64,000 nt of DNA from Archivesica marissinica (lineage: Eukaryota; Mollusca; Bivalvia; Venerida; Vesicomyidae), in the NCBI GenBank assembly GCA_014843695.1, contig JABXNX010000069.1:98985-162984 (forward strand), given 5' to 3'. Made by a program: the position numbers and the translations under genes. Of this stretch, positions 16,100-29,080 are shown piece after piece (the stretch's first letter is position 1; the number at the start of each line of letters is the position of its first letter). A model generated the notes under the pieces. The model searched no databases. It worked only from the letters and a program-made list of their open reading frames with translations, and was not told the origin of the DNA.

Positions 16100-18150
16100 G
16101 TCTATACCTAGCTATAACTGCTAGTATAACATAGTATATACCCACCTATATCTGCTGGTATAACAAAGTCTATACCTACCTATGACTCCTAGTATAACAT
16201 AGTATATACCTACCTATATCTGCTGGTATAACAAAGTCTATACCTACCTATAACTGCTAGTATAACATACTCTATACCTACCTATAACTGCTAGTATAAC
16301 AGAGTATATACCTACCTATAACTGCTAGTATGGCAGAGTATATAACTACCTATAACTGCTAGTATAACAAATTCTATACCTACCTATAACTGCTAGTATA
16401 ATATAGTCTATATCTACAAATAACTACTAGTATAACATAGTCTATACCTACCTATAACTGCTAGTATAACATAATATATACCTACCTATAACTGCTAGTA
16501 TGGCAGAGTATATAACTACCTATAACTGCTAGTATAACAAATTCTATACCTACCTATAACTGCTAGTATAATATAGTCTATATCTACAAATAACTGCTAG
16601 TATAACATAATATATACCTACCTATAACTACTAGTATAGCAGAGTATATACCTGCCTATAACTGCTAGTTTAACATAGTCAATACGTACCTATTATTGCT
16701 AGTATAACATAGTCTATATCTACTTATAACTACTAGTATAACATAGTCTATGCCTAACTATAACTGCTAGTATAACATAATATATACCTACCTATTACTG
16801 CTAATATAACTGACTCTCTACCTACCTATAACCGCTAGTATAACATAGTATATACCTACCTATATTTGCTAGTATAACAGAGTCTATATCTACCTATAAC
16901 TGTATATATAACATAGTATATACCCACCTATATCTGCTGGTATAACAAAGTCTATACCTACCTATGACTCCTAATATAACATACTCTATACCTACCTATA
17001 ACTGCTAGTATAACAGAGTATATACCTACCTATAACTGCTAGTATGGCAGAGTATATAACTACCTATAACTGCTAGTATAACAAATTATATACCTACCTA
17101 TACTAGTATAATATAGTCTATATCTACAAATAACTACTAGTATAACATAATATATACCTACCTATAACTACTAGTATAGCAGAGTATATACCTGCCTATA
17201 ACTGCTAGTTTAACATAGTCAATACGTACCTATTACTGCTAGTATAACATAGTCTATATCTACTTATAACTACTAGTATAACATAGTCTATGCCTACCTA
17301 TAACTGCTAGTATAACATAATATATACCTACCTATTACTGCTAATATAACAGACTCTCTACCTATCTATAACCGCTAGTATAACATAGTCTATACCTACC
17401 TATAACCTCTATTCTAACATAGTATATACCTACCTATATTTGCTAGTATAACAGAGTCTATATCTACATATAACTGCTAGTATAACATAATCTATACCTA
17501 CCTATAACTGCTAGTATAATAGAGCATATACCTACCAATAACTGCTAGTATAACATAGTATATACCCACCTATATCTGCTGGTATGACAAAGTCTATACC
17601 TACCTATGACTCCTAGTATAACATACTCTATACCTACCTATAACTGCTAGTATAACAGAGTATATACCTACCTATAACTGCTAGTATGGCAGAGTATATA
17701 ACTACCTATAACTGCTAGTATAACAAATTCAATACCTACCTATAACTGCTAGTATAATATAGTCTATATCTACAAATAACTACTAGTATAACATAGTCTA
17801 TACCTACCTATAACTGCTAGTATAACATAATATATACCTACCTATAACTACTAGTATAGCAGAGTATATACCTGCCTATAACTGCTAGTTTAACATAGTC
17901 AATACGTACCTATTCCTGCTAGTATAACATAGTCTATATCTACTTATAACTACTAGTATAACATAGTCTATGCCTACCTATAACTGCTAGTATAACATAA
18001 TATATACCTACCTATTACTGCTAATATAACATTCTCTCTACCTACCTATAACCGCTAGTATAGCATAGTCTATACCTACCTATAACCTATATTCTAACAT
18101 AGTGTATACCTACCTATATTTGCTAGTATAACATAGTCTATATCTACATA
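16100..18150. repeat. Higher-order repeat, ~540-680 bp spacing
   Basis: The rare word TAACATAGTCAATACGTACC, followed by a TATATCTACTTATAAC variant and a block with CTCTCTACC, recurs with AATACGTACC at 16,681, 17,221 and 17,901, and once more at about 23,463. The first two spacings are 540 and 680 bp (about 16 and exactly 20 monomers). The accompanying monomers, such as GCTGGTATAACAAAG and GCTAGTATGGCAGAG, travel with it, so whole groups of monomers are being copied as units rather than single monomers mutating independently. Confidence 0.75.
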
Positions 18151-18239
18151 TAACTGCTAGTATAACATACTCTATACCTACCTATACCTGCTAGTACAAT
18201 AGAGTATATACCTACCTATAACTGCTAGTATAACAGAGT

Positions 18240-21200
18240 CTATACCTACATATATCTGCTAGTATAACATAGTCAATACCTACCTATAACTGCTAGTATA
18301 ACAGACTATATGCCTACCTATAACTGCTATATAACTGCGAGTATAGCTGAGTATATACCTACCTATAACTGCTTGTATAGCATAGTCTATACCTACCTAT
18401 AACTGCTAGTATAACATAGTATATACTTACCTCAAACCGCTAGTATAACATAGACTATACCTACCTATAACTGCTAGTATAACATAATCAGTACCTACCT
18501 ATAACTGCTAGTATAACATAATCTATACATACCTATAACTGCTAGTATAGCAGAGTATATAACTACCTATAACAGCTAGTATAACAGAATCTATACCTAC
18601 CTATAACTGCTAGTATAATGTAGTCTATATCTACATATAACTGCTAGTATAACATAGTCTATACCTACCTATAACTGCTAGTTTAACATAATATATATAA
18701 CAGAGTATATACCTACCTATAACTGCTAGTATGACAGAGTATATACCTACTTGTAACATAGTCTATACCTACCTATAACCGCGATTATAACATAGTCTAT
18801 ACCTACCTATAACTGCTAGTATAACAGAGTATATACCTACCTATAACTGCTAGTATAACATACTATATACCTACCTATTACTACTAATATAGCAGAGTAT
18901 ATACCTACCTATAACTGCTAGTATAACATAGTCTATACCTACCTATTACTACTAGTATAACATAGTCTATACCAACCTATAACTACTAGTATAACATAGT
19001 CTATACCTACCTATAACTGCTAGTATAACATAGTCTATACCTACCTATAACTGCTAGTATAACATAATCTATACCTACCTGTTACTGCTAGTATAACAGA
19101 CTCTGTACCTACCTATAACCGATAATATAACAGAGTTTATACCTACCTATAACTGCTAGTATAACAAAGTCTATACCTACCTATGACTCCTAGTATAACA
19201 TACTCTATACCTACCTATAACTGCTAGTATCACAGAGTATATACCTACCTATAACTGCTAGTATGGCAGAGTATATAACTACCTATAACTGCTAGTATAA
19301 CAATGTCCATATCTACATATAACTACTAGTATAACATAGTCTAACCTACCTATAACTGCTAGTTTAACATAATATATATAACAGAGTATATACCTACCTA
19401 TAACTGCTAGTATGACAGAGTATATACCTACTTGTAACATAGTATATACCTACCTATAACTGCTAGTATGACAGAGTATATAACTACTTATAACTGCTAG
19501 TATAACATACTCTATACCTACCTATAACTGCTAGTATAACAGAGTATATACCTACATATAACTGCTATTATGACAGCGTATATACCTACTTATAACTGCT
19601 AGTATATCATACTCTATACCTACCTATAACTGGTAGTATAACAGAGTATATACCTACCTATAACTGCTAGTATAACAGAGTATATACCTACCTATAACTG
19701 CTAGTACAACAGAGTATATACCTACCTATAGCTCCTAGTATAACATAGTATATACCAACCTATTACTGTTAGTGTATCAGAGTATATACCTACCTATAAC
19801 TTCTAGTATAACATAGTCAATACCTACCTATAACTGCTAGTATAACAGACTATATGCCTACCTATAACTGCTATATAACTGCGAGTATATCTGAGTATAT
19901 ACCTACCTATAACTGCTTGCATAGCATAGTCTATACCTACCTATAACTGCTAGTATAACATAGTATATACTTACCTCTAACCGCTAGTATAACATAGACT
20001 ATACCTACCTATAACTGCTAGTATAACATAATCAGTACCTACCTATAACTGCTAGTATAACATAATCTATACCTACCTATAACTGCTAGTATAGCAGAGT
20101 ATATAACTACCTATAACAGCTAGTATAACAGAATCTATACATACCTATAACTGCTAGTATAATGTAGTCTATATCTACATATAACTGCTAGTATAACATA
20201 GTCTATACTACCTATAACTGCTAGTTTAACATAATATATATAACAGAGTATATACCTACCTATAACTGCTAGTATGACAGAGTATATACCTACTTGTAAC
20301 AGAGTCTATACCTACCTATAACCGCGATTATAACATAGTCTATACCTACCTATAACTGCTAGTATAACAGAGTATATACCTACCTATAACTGCTAGTATA
20401 ACATACTATATACCTACCTATAACTACTAATATAGCAGAGTATATACCTACCTATAACTGCTAGTATAACATAGTCTATACCTACCTATTACTACTAGTA
20501 TAACATAGTCTATACCAACCTATAACTACTAGTATAACATAGTCTATACCTATCTATAACTGCTAGAATAACATAATCTATACCTACCTGTTACTGCTAG
20601 TATAACAGACTCTGTATCTACCTATAACCGATAATATAACAGAGTTTATACCTACCTATAACTACTAGTATAACAAAGTCTATACCTACCTATGACTCCT
20701 AGTATAACATACTCTATACCTACCTATAACTGCTAGTATCACAGAGTATATACCTACCTATAACTGCTAGTATGGCAGAGTATATAACTACCTATAACTG
20801 CTAGTATAACAAAGTCTATATCTACATATAACTACTAGTATAACATAGTCTAACCTACCTATAACTGCTAGTTTAACATAATATATATAACAGAGTATAT
20901 ACCTACCTATAACTGCTAGTATAACAGAGTCTATACCTACATATATCTGCTAGTATAACATAGTCAATACCTACCTATAACTGCTAGTATAACAGACTAT
21001 ATGCCTACCTATAACTGCTATATAACTGCGAGTATAGCTGAGTATATACCTACCTATAACTGCTTGTATAGCTTTGTCTATACCTACCTATAACTGCTAG
21101 TATAACATAGTATATACTTACCTCTAACCGCTAGTATAACATAGACTATACCTACCTATAACTGCTAGTATAACATAATCAGTACCTACTATAACTGCTA

Positions 21201-22600
21201 GTATAACATAATCTATACCTACCTATAACTGCTAGTATAGCAGAGTATATAACTACCTATAACAGCTAGTATAACAGAATCTATACCTACCTATAACTGC
21301 TAGTATAATGTAGTCTATATCTACATATAACTGCTAGTATAACATAGTCTATACCTACCTATAGCTGCTAGTTTAACATAATATATATAACAGAGTATAT
21401 ACCTACCTATAACTGCTAGTATGACAGAGTATATACCTACTTGTAGCAGAGTCTATACCTACCTATAACCGCGATTATAACATACTATTTACCTACTTAT
21501 AACTACTAATATAGCAGAGTATATACCTACCTATAACTGCTAGTATAACATAGTCTATACCTACCTATTACTACTAGTATAACATAGTCTATACCAACCT
21601 ATAACTGCTAGTATAACAGAGTATATACCTACCTATAACTGCTAGTATAACATACTATATACCTACCTATAACTACTAATATAGCAGAGTATATACCTAC
21701 CTATAACTGCTAGTATAACATAGTCTATGCCTACCTATTACTACTAGTATAACATAGTCTATACCAACCTATAACTACTAGTATAACATAGTCTATACCT
21801 ACCTATAACTGCTAGTATAACATAATCTATACCTACCTGTTACTGCTAGTATAACATACTCTGTACCTACCTATAACCGATAATATAACAGAGTTTATAC
21901 CTACCTATAACTGCTAGTATAACAAAGTCTATACCTACCTATGACTCCTAGTATAACATACTCTATACCTACCTATAACTGCTAGTATCACAGAGTATAT
22001 ACCTACCTATAACTGCTAGTATGGCAGAGTATATAACTTCCTATAACTGCTAGTATAACAAAGTATATATCTACATATAACTACTAGTATAACATAGTCT
22101 AACCTACCTATAACTGCTAGTGTAACATAATATATATAACAGAGTATATACCTACCTATAACTGCTAGTATGACGGAGTATATACCTACTTGTAACATAG
22201 TATATACCTACCTATAACTGCTAGTATGACAGAGTATATAACTACTTATAACTGCTAGTATAACATACTCTATACCTACCTATAACTGCTAGTATAACAG
22301 AGTATATACCTACATATAACTGCTATTATGACAGCGTATATACCTACTTATAACTGCTAGTATAACATACTCTATACCTACCTATAACTGGTAGTATAAC
22401 AGAGTATATACCTACCAATAACTGCTAGTATAACAGAGTATATACCTACCTATAACTGCTAGTACAACAGAGTATATACCTACCTATAACTCCTAGTATA
22501 ACATAGTATATACCTACCTATTACTGTTAATGTATCAGAGTATATACCTACCTATAACTTCTAGTATAACATAGTATATACCTAGCTATGACTGCTAGTA
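18240..22600. repeat. Higher-order repeat, ~1.15-1.55 kb units
   Basis: Three successive copies of a long multimonomer unit are marked by the truncated element GCTATATAACTGCGAG (near 18,327, 19,870 and 21,018) and by GTTTAACATAATATATATAAC (near 18,681, 20,224 and 21,371). Spacings are about 1,545 and 1,146 bp, so the second unit has lost roughly 400 bp relative to the first. Related, more diverged copies of the same markers occur earlier, near 12,268 and 13,193. The ATATATATAACAGAG junction is a partial monomer produced by an internal deletion, and its faithful inheritance in each copy shows that the deletion preceded the duplications. Confidence 0.78.
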
Positions 22601-25600
22601 TAACATAATCTGTATTTACATATAACTGCTAGTATAATGTAGTCTATATCTACATATAACTACTAGTATAACATAGTCTATACCTTCCTATAACTGCTAA
22701 TTTAACATAATATATATAGCAGAGTATATACCTACCTATAACTGCAAGTATGACAGAATATATACCTACTTGTAACATAGTCTATACCTACCTATAACTG
22801 CTAGTATAACATAGTCTATACCTACCTATAACAGCTTGTATAACAGAGTATATACCTACCTATAACTGCTAGTATGACAGAGTATATAAATACTTATAAC
22901 TGCTAGTATAACATACTCAATATCTACCTATAACTGGTAGTATAATAGATTATATACCTACCTATATCTGCTAGTATAACATAGTATATACCTACACATA
23001 ACTGCTAGTACAACAGAGTATATACCTACCTATCACTCCTAGTATAACATAGTATATACCTACCTATTACTGTTAGGGTAACAGAGTATATACCTACCTA
23101 TAACTGCTAGCATAACATAATTTATACCTACCAATAACTTCTAGTATAACATAGTATATACCCACCTATATCTGCTGGTATAACAAAGTCTATACCTACC
23201 TATGACTTCTAGTATAACATACTCTATACCTACCTATAACTGCTAGTATAACAGAGTATATACCTACCTATAACTGCTAGTATGGCAGAGTATATAACTA
23301 CCTATAACTGCTAGTATAACAAATTCTATACCTACCTATAACTGCTAGTATAATATAGTCTATATCTACAAATAACTGCTAGTATAACATAATATATACC
23401 TACCTATAACTACTAGTATAGCAGAGTATATACCTGCCTATAACTGCTAGTTTAACATAGTCAATACGTACCTATTATTGCTAGTATAACATAGTCTATA
23501 TCTACTTATAACTACTAGTATAACATAGTATATTCCTAACTATAACTGCTAGTATAACATAATATATACCTACCTATTACTGCTAATATAACTGACTTTC
23601 TACCTACCTATAACCGCTAGTATAACATATAATATACCTACCTATAACCGCTATTATAACATAGTCTATACCTACCTATATCTGCTAGTATGACAGAGTA
23701 TATACCTACTTATAACTGCTAATATAACATACTCTATACCTACATATAACTGCTAGTATAACAGAGTATATACCTAACTATAACTGTTGGACAACAGAGT
23801 ATATACATACATCTAACCGCTGGTATAACATAGTATATACATACCTATAACTGCTAGTGTAACAGAGTATATAGCTACCTATATCTGCTAGTATAACAGA
23901 GTCAATACCTACCTATAGCTGCTAGTATAACAGAGTATATAGCTACCTATATCTGCTAGGATAACATACTCAATACCTACCTATAACTGCTATTATAACA
24001 GAATCTATACCTACCTAAAAAGCTAGTATAACATAGTCTATACCTACATATAACTGCTAGTATAACAGAGTATATAGCTACCTATATCTGCTAGTATAAC
24101 AGATTCAATACCTACCTATAACATCTAGTATAACAGAGTCTATACCTACCTATAATTGCTAGTATAATGTATTTTATATCTACATATAACTACTAGTATA
24201 ACATAGTCTATACCTACCTATAACTGCTATATTAACATAATATATATAACAGAGTATATACCTACCTATAACTGCTAGTATGACAGAGTATATACCTACT
24301 TGTAACAGAGTATATACCTACCTATAACTGCTAGTATAATATAGTATATAACTACTTATAACTGCTAGTATAACATACTCTATACCTACATATAACAGCT
24401 TGCATAACAGAGTATATACCTACCTATAATTGCTAGTATAACAGAGTATATACCTACCTATAACTGCTAGTATGACAGCGTATATACCTACTTATAACTG
24501 CTAGTATAACATAATCTATACCTATCTATAACTCGTAGTATAAAAGAGTATATACCTACCTATAACTGCTAGTATAACCGAGTATATAGCTCCCTATATC
24601 TGCTAGTATAACATACTCAATACCTACCTATAACCGCTATTATAACAGAATCTATACCTACCTATAACAGCTAGTATAACATAGTCTATACCTACATATA
24701 ACTGCTAGTATAACAGAGTATATAGCTACCTATATCTGCTAGTATAACAGATTCAATACCTACCTATAACAGCTAGTATAACAGAGTCTATACCTACCTA
24801 TAATTGCTAGTATAAGGTATTCTATATCTACATATAACTACTAGTATAACATAGTCTATACCTACCTATAACTGCTATATTAACATAATATATATAACAG
24901 AGTATATACCTACCTATAACTGCTAGTATGACAGAGTATATACCTACTTGTAACAGAGTATATACCTACCTATAACTACTAGTATACCATAGTCTATAAC
25001 TACTTATAACTGCTAGTATAACATACTCTATACCTACCTATAACAGCTTGCATAACAGAGTATATACCTACCTATAATTGCTAGTATGACAGAGTATATA
25101 ACTACTTATAACTGCTAGTATAACATACTCTATACCTACCTATAACTGCTAGTATAACAGAGTATATACCTACCTATAACTGCTAGTATGACAGCGTATA
25201 TACCTACTTATAACTGCTAGTATAACAAACTCTATACCTATCTATAACTCGTAGTATAACAGAGTATATACCTACCTATAACTGCTAGTATAACAGAGTA
25301 TATACCTACCTATAATTGCTAGTACAACAGAGTATATACCTACCTATAACTCCTAGTATAACATAGTATATACCTACCTATTACTGTTAGTGTAACAGAG
25401 TATATACCTACCTATAACTGCTAGTATAACATAATCTATACTTACCTATAACTTCTAGTATAACAAAATATATACCTACCTATAACTGCTAGTATAACAG
25501 AGTATATACCTACCTATAACCGCCAGTATAACATAGTCTATATCTACCTATAACTGCTAGTATAACATAGAATATACCTACCTATAACCGCTATTATGAC

Positions 25601-27389
25601 ATAGTCTATACCTACCTATAACTGCTAGTATAACATAGTCTATACCTACCTATAACTGCTAGTATAACAAAGTATATACCTACCTATAACTGCTAGTATA
25701 ACAGAGAATATACCTACTTATAACCGCTAGTATAACATAGTATATATCTACCTATAACTGCTAGTATAACATAGAATATACCTACCTATAACTGCTATTA
25801 TAACATTGTCTATACCTACCTATAACTGCTAGTATAACATAGTCTATACCTACCTATAACTGCTAGCATAACAGAGTATATACATACATCTAACCGCTAG
25901 TATAACATAGTCTATACATACCTATAACTGCTAGTGTAACAGAGTATATAGCTACCTATATCTGCTAATATAACAGAGTCAATACCTACCTATAGCCGCT
26001 AGTATAACAGAATATATAGCTACCTATATCTGCTAGTATAACAGACTCAATACCTACCTATAACCGCTATTATAACAGAGTCTATACCTACCTATAACAG
26101 CTAGTATAACATAGTCTATACTTACATATAACTGCTAGTATGACAGAGTATATAACTACTTATAACTGCTAGTATAACATACTCTATACCTACCTATAAC
26201 TGCTAGTATAACAGAGTATATACCTACCTATAACTGCTAGTATGACAGCGTATATACCTACTTATAACTGCTAGTATAACATACTCTATATCTACATATA
26301 ACTGCTAGTATAACATAGTATATACCTACCTATAACTGCTAGTATAACATAGTCCATATCTACCTATTATTGCTAGTATAACATAGTCTATACCTACCTA
26401 TAACCGCTATTATAACATAGTCTATACCTACCTATAACGGCTAGTATAACAGAATATATACCTACCTATAACTGTTAGTATGACAGAATCTATACCAACC
26501 TATTACTGCTAGTATAACATATTCTATACCTACCTATAGCTGCTAGTATAACATAGTATATACCAACCTATAACTGCTAGTATAACATAATATATACCTA
26601 CCTATAACTACTAGTATAGCAGAGTATATACCTACCTATAACTGCTAGTATAACAGAGTATATAGCTACCTATATCTGCTAGTATAACAGACTCAATACC
26701 TACCTATAACCGTTATTATAACAGAGTCTATACGTACCTTTTTACTGCTAGTATAACATGCTTTATACCTAACTATAACAGCTTGTATAACAGAGTATAT
26801 ACCTACGTATAACTGCTAGTATGACAGAGTATATAACTACTTATAACTGCTAGTATAACATACTCTATACCTACCTATAACTGCTAGTATAACAGAGTAT
26901 ATACCTACCTATAACTTCTAGTATGACAGCCTATATACCTACTTATAACTGCTAGTATAACATAGTCTATATCTACCTATAACTGCTAGCATAACATAGA
27001 ATATACCTACCTATAACCGCTATTATGACATAGTCTATACCTACCTATAACTGCTAGTATAACATAGGCTATACCTACCTATAACTGCTAGTATAACATA
27101 GTATATACATACCTATAACTGCTAGTATAACAGCGAATATACCTACCTATAACCGCTCGTATAACATAGTCTATATCTACCTATAACTGCAAGTATAACA
27201 TAGAATATACCTACCTATAACCGCTATTATAACATAGTCTATACCTACCTATAACTGCTAGTATAACATAGTTTATACCTACCTATAACTGCTAGTATAA
27301 CATTATATTCCTACCTATATCTGCTAGTATGACAGAGTATATACCTACTTATAACTGCTAGTATAACATACTCTATACCTACATATATG

Positions 27390-27767
27390 TACGTGGCGTG
27401 ACCGAGTATCAAACACAGGATCCCCCAATCTCCAATGGTGGTTAGCGTGTAGATTTGTTACATGCACGATAGATTTTCAGATGGTGCACCAAGGCATATG
27501 TCCCCCTAATGGTGCCGAAACAGGAGGCACCACATGCTCGCACCTGAAAATCACCCGGGGACCACTCAATAATCAGCAAATATAAAAACCATATGTTATT
27601 CTATTTATCTCGCATTGAAGTAAAAAATCGAAAATTGATTGGAATGAGCTACATGTAGTGTACATTGTAAACGGAAACAAATTAAATAAGTTTTATTTTA
27701 ATCTAAATGTTTTGTCCTGTTATTGTACTCGAAGAGTTAAATAAAATTATTATGTTATGCTTAAGTA
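27390..27767. other. Non-satellite left edge of island, probably intronic
   Basis: The satellite stops and ordinary sequence begins at GTACGTGGCGTGACC. The first 160 bases are moderately GC-rich and contain the nested inverted repeat listed separately. From about 27,560 the sequence turns AT-rich and non-coding, with a 10-bp palindrome CTACATGTAG at 27,649-27,658. A methionine codon at 27,707 is in frame with the downstream exon, but the 26 residues it adds resemble translated intron (hydrophobic, no domain) and a strong 3' splice site follows. I therefore read this stretch as intron, or as the remains of one, rather than as a promoter and 5' coding end. Confidence 0.55.
27472..27552. repeat. 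Nested inverted repeat (hairpin-forming)
   Basis: The left arm GATTTTCAGATGGTGC (27,472-27,487) pairs imperfectly with the right arm GCACCTGAAAATC (27,540-27,552), with a 3-base bulge. Inside it, TGGTGCC and GGCACCA form a second perfect 7-bp stem around a 9-base loop (about 27,510-27,532). The GC content is higher than in the surrounding sequence. The arrangement resembles the ends of small non-autonomous repeats or a foldback element, but no target-site duplication is evident, so no family is assigned. Confidence 0.5.
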
Positions 27768-27786
27768 CTGTTTTCTTTTGTTTTAG
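27768..27786 (+). promoter_or_regulatory. 3' splice site (polypyrimidine tract and AG)
   Basis: A T-rich tract, TACTGTTTTCTTTTGTTTTAG, leads into AG at 27,785-27,786, immediately followed by the coding sequence for the CxH half of a SWIM finger. This is a textbook acceptor. Using it removes the implausible 26-residue N-terminus that an upstream methionine would give. The exon would then begin at 27,787 with one base completing a split codon, and the open frame follows from 27,788. The donor and the preceding exon are not visible in this window. Confidence 0.7.
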
Positions 27787-28962
27787 AGAAGGGGAGTCAT
27801 GCAACCACGTAGCTGCACTATTGTATGCCTTGGTGGACATCTCCAATAAGCAGGCAGACGGCCTAACAGCTCCAACATCCTCCAAATGTAAATGGAACCA
27901 ACCTCGTAAATGGAAACTAAGTCCAAAGAAGTCACAGAATCTTGTTTTCAAGAAACTGAAGTTTGAAGACAAGTCAGAGAAGGAAATCAACATTAAAACT
28001 CACAAATTGCATGAACATGATAAAGTTCAACCTTTGAATACTGTTTCATTCATTGAAAAATTAAGGAAGTGTGCACCACATGCTGCTTTACTTTTAAGTG
28101 ATAGCAACTTAATTCCAGAGTCAGAAAAGAAGGTGGTAAATGAGATACCCCAGCTCCACAATGTTGACTTTATGTATCACGATAATGTAGATCTGAAGAG
28201 TAAAAATTGCCAGGATATGTTTGTATCATACTTTAATTCCCTGAAATGCAGTAAAAGTGATTGTGTATTGATCGAAACTAATACAAAGGGACAAAGCAAT
28301 AGTCATTTTTGGAAAGAAGCCAGACAGGGCAGACTGACGAGTTCAAACTTCGGAACAATTGTCAAACAAAGGGACGATACACAACCCGATGTCATGTTAA
28401 AAACAATATTGGGGTACAACACCTTCAATTCTGCAGCAAAACGTTGGGGCAGAACCCATGAAGCTGCAGCACGGCGGTTCTATATTAAATTGAATCAAAA
28501 ATCACACCCAAACTTGAAAGTTTATGGGAGCGGGTTAGTGATTTCGCCTGATCACCCATACCTGGGAACCAGTCCTGACGGAATTGTTGAATGCTGCCAA
28601 CAATGTGTGGACAAACAAGGTTTGTTGGAAATAAAGTGCCCATTCAAATGCAGGCAAATCACTCCCAAGGAAGCCTGCGAGGACAAACAGTTCTTCTGTG
28701 AAATTGTCAATGATGAAATTAAATTAAAAAGGAAACATTCATATTATTACCAAATACAGGGCCAAATGGCATTAACCGGTAGGAAGTGGTGCGTTTTTTT
28801 TTTGTATGGACTTTGAAAGGACATTTTACAGAAAGGATCGCGTTTGATGGGCAAGTTTGGAATGAAATGTTGCCCAAATTGATATCGTTTTATAAAGAAG
28901 CAGTTATCCCAGAACTGTTCTCCGAGCGTGTGGGACGTGGACAAGCCCTTTACAATGTATAA
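27787..28962 (+). CDS. SWIM/YqaJ-domain nuclease-like protein, 3' exon, frameshifted
   Basis: This exon probably encodes the C-terminal part of a metazoan protein combining a SWIM zinc finger with a YqaJ-type (lambda exonuclease-like) PD-(D/E)XK nuclease domain. Numbering residues from the in-frame ATG at 27,707: SCNHVAALLYAL (31-42) gives the CxH half of SWIM (C32, H34); a lysine-rich linker and a ~100-residue region without recognised domain follow; the nuclease domain spans about 199 to the end, with FWKEARQGRLTSSNFG, GRTHEAA (E252), SPDG (D291), LEIKCP (E308, K310) and YYYQIQGQM. D291 and E308-x-K310 fit the PD-(D/E)XK metal-binding core. The frame stops at 28,816 after a ten-T run; the frame one base out continues with sequence typical of the family's C-terminus (VWTLKGHF onward) to a TAA at 28,960-28,962. 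The CxC half of SWIM should lie in an upstream exon that is absent here. It could be an active gene with a homopolymer error, or a decaying copy. Confidence 0.75.
28794..28803 (+). other. Ten-T run breaking the reading frame
   Basis: The coding frame enters this homopolymer in one frame and the recognisable C-terminal coding sequence leaves it in another. Without a length change translation ends at TGA 28,814-28,816, about 49 codons early. A tract length of 8 or 11 T would keep the frame, and 10 does not. The break is exactly where polymerase slippage or sequencing miscounts are commonest, so a consensus error, a real polymorphism and a fixed pseudogene mutation are all possible. Confidence 0.75.
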
Positions 28963-29080
28963 CTAGGTTATTAGAACATAATGCTAGCTGGGTTAATAGC
29001 ATGTCTGATAAGCCGAAACATGTTGTAATTATGTGTTACAATTTTTATTGGACGAGTGAATTATAAGTAAACATTTATTT
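28963..29080. other. 3' flank of the exon, AT-rich
   Basis: This sequence follows the probable stop codon. It is AT-rich with no open frame. A small perfect 6-bp stem, ATGCTA at 28,981-28,986 with TAGCAT at 28,997-29,002, is present. No AATAAA is seen here. It is probably 3' untranslated or intergenic sequence interrupted shortly afterwards by the MITE-like element. Confidence 0.5.

Larger units (their letters stand above)
1..27389. repeat. Left satellite array, 34-bp tandem monomer
   Basis: A head-to-tail array of a 34-bp monomer fills this stretch without interruption. The period can be read directly: in homogeneous stretches the word CCTATAACTG recurs every 34 bases. The consensus consists of TATAACTGCTAG, then TATAACATAGTC, then TATACCTACC (12+12+10). 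It is about 32% GC, with 8 C but only 3 G on the + strand. Common variants are CAGAGTA for CATAGTC, CCGCTATT for CTGCTAGT, and TAAATCAG or TAAAACAG for TATAACAT. Because 34 is not a multiple of 3, every reading frame closes quickly and I see no gene in this stretch. The array is already mid-monomer at base 1, so it extends beyond the window. The right edge is sharp, with satellite sequence stopping near 27,389. I do not recognise it as a named satellite family. Confidence 0.97.

Noticed and set aside
22016..22198. 60-codon minus-strand open frame inside the satellite
   Set aside because: It is a chance opening through variant monomers; the 34-bp period shifts the frame every unit and the translation is just low-complexity repeat sequence.
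27390..27480. tRNA-derived SINE with A and B boxes (GGTGGTTAGCGTG on +, TGTTTGATACTC on -)
   Set aside because: The two box-like words are on opposite strands and imperfect, and no poly(A) or simple-repeat tail is seen; not supportable.
27707..27786. ATG at 27,707 as the true start of the nuclease
   Set aside because: The added residues look like translated intron, a strong polypyrimidine-AG acceptor follows, and a SWIM finger needs an upstream CxC pair that this start would not provide.
27703..27993. 96-codon minus-strand open frame
   Set aside because: It lies antisense to the splice acceptor and the SWIM-coding sequence and has no recognisable domain; it is a shadow of the real exon.
28747..28944. 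65-codon minus-strand open frame
   Set aside because: It is antisense to the nuclease C-terminus; the + strand carries the family-like protein sequence in two frames across this interval.
28981..29002. ATGCTA/TAGCAT stem as a transcription terminator
   Set aside because: A 6-bp AT-rich stem is expected by chance, and intrinsic terminators are not used by eukaryotic polymerase II genes.
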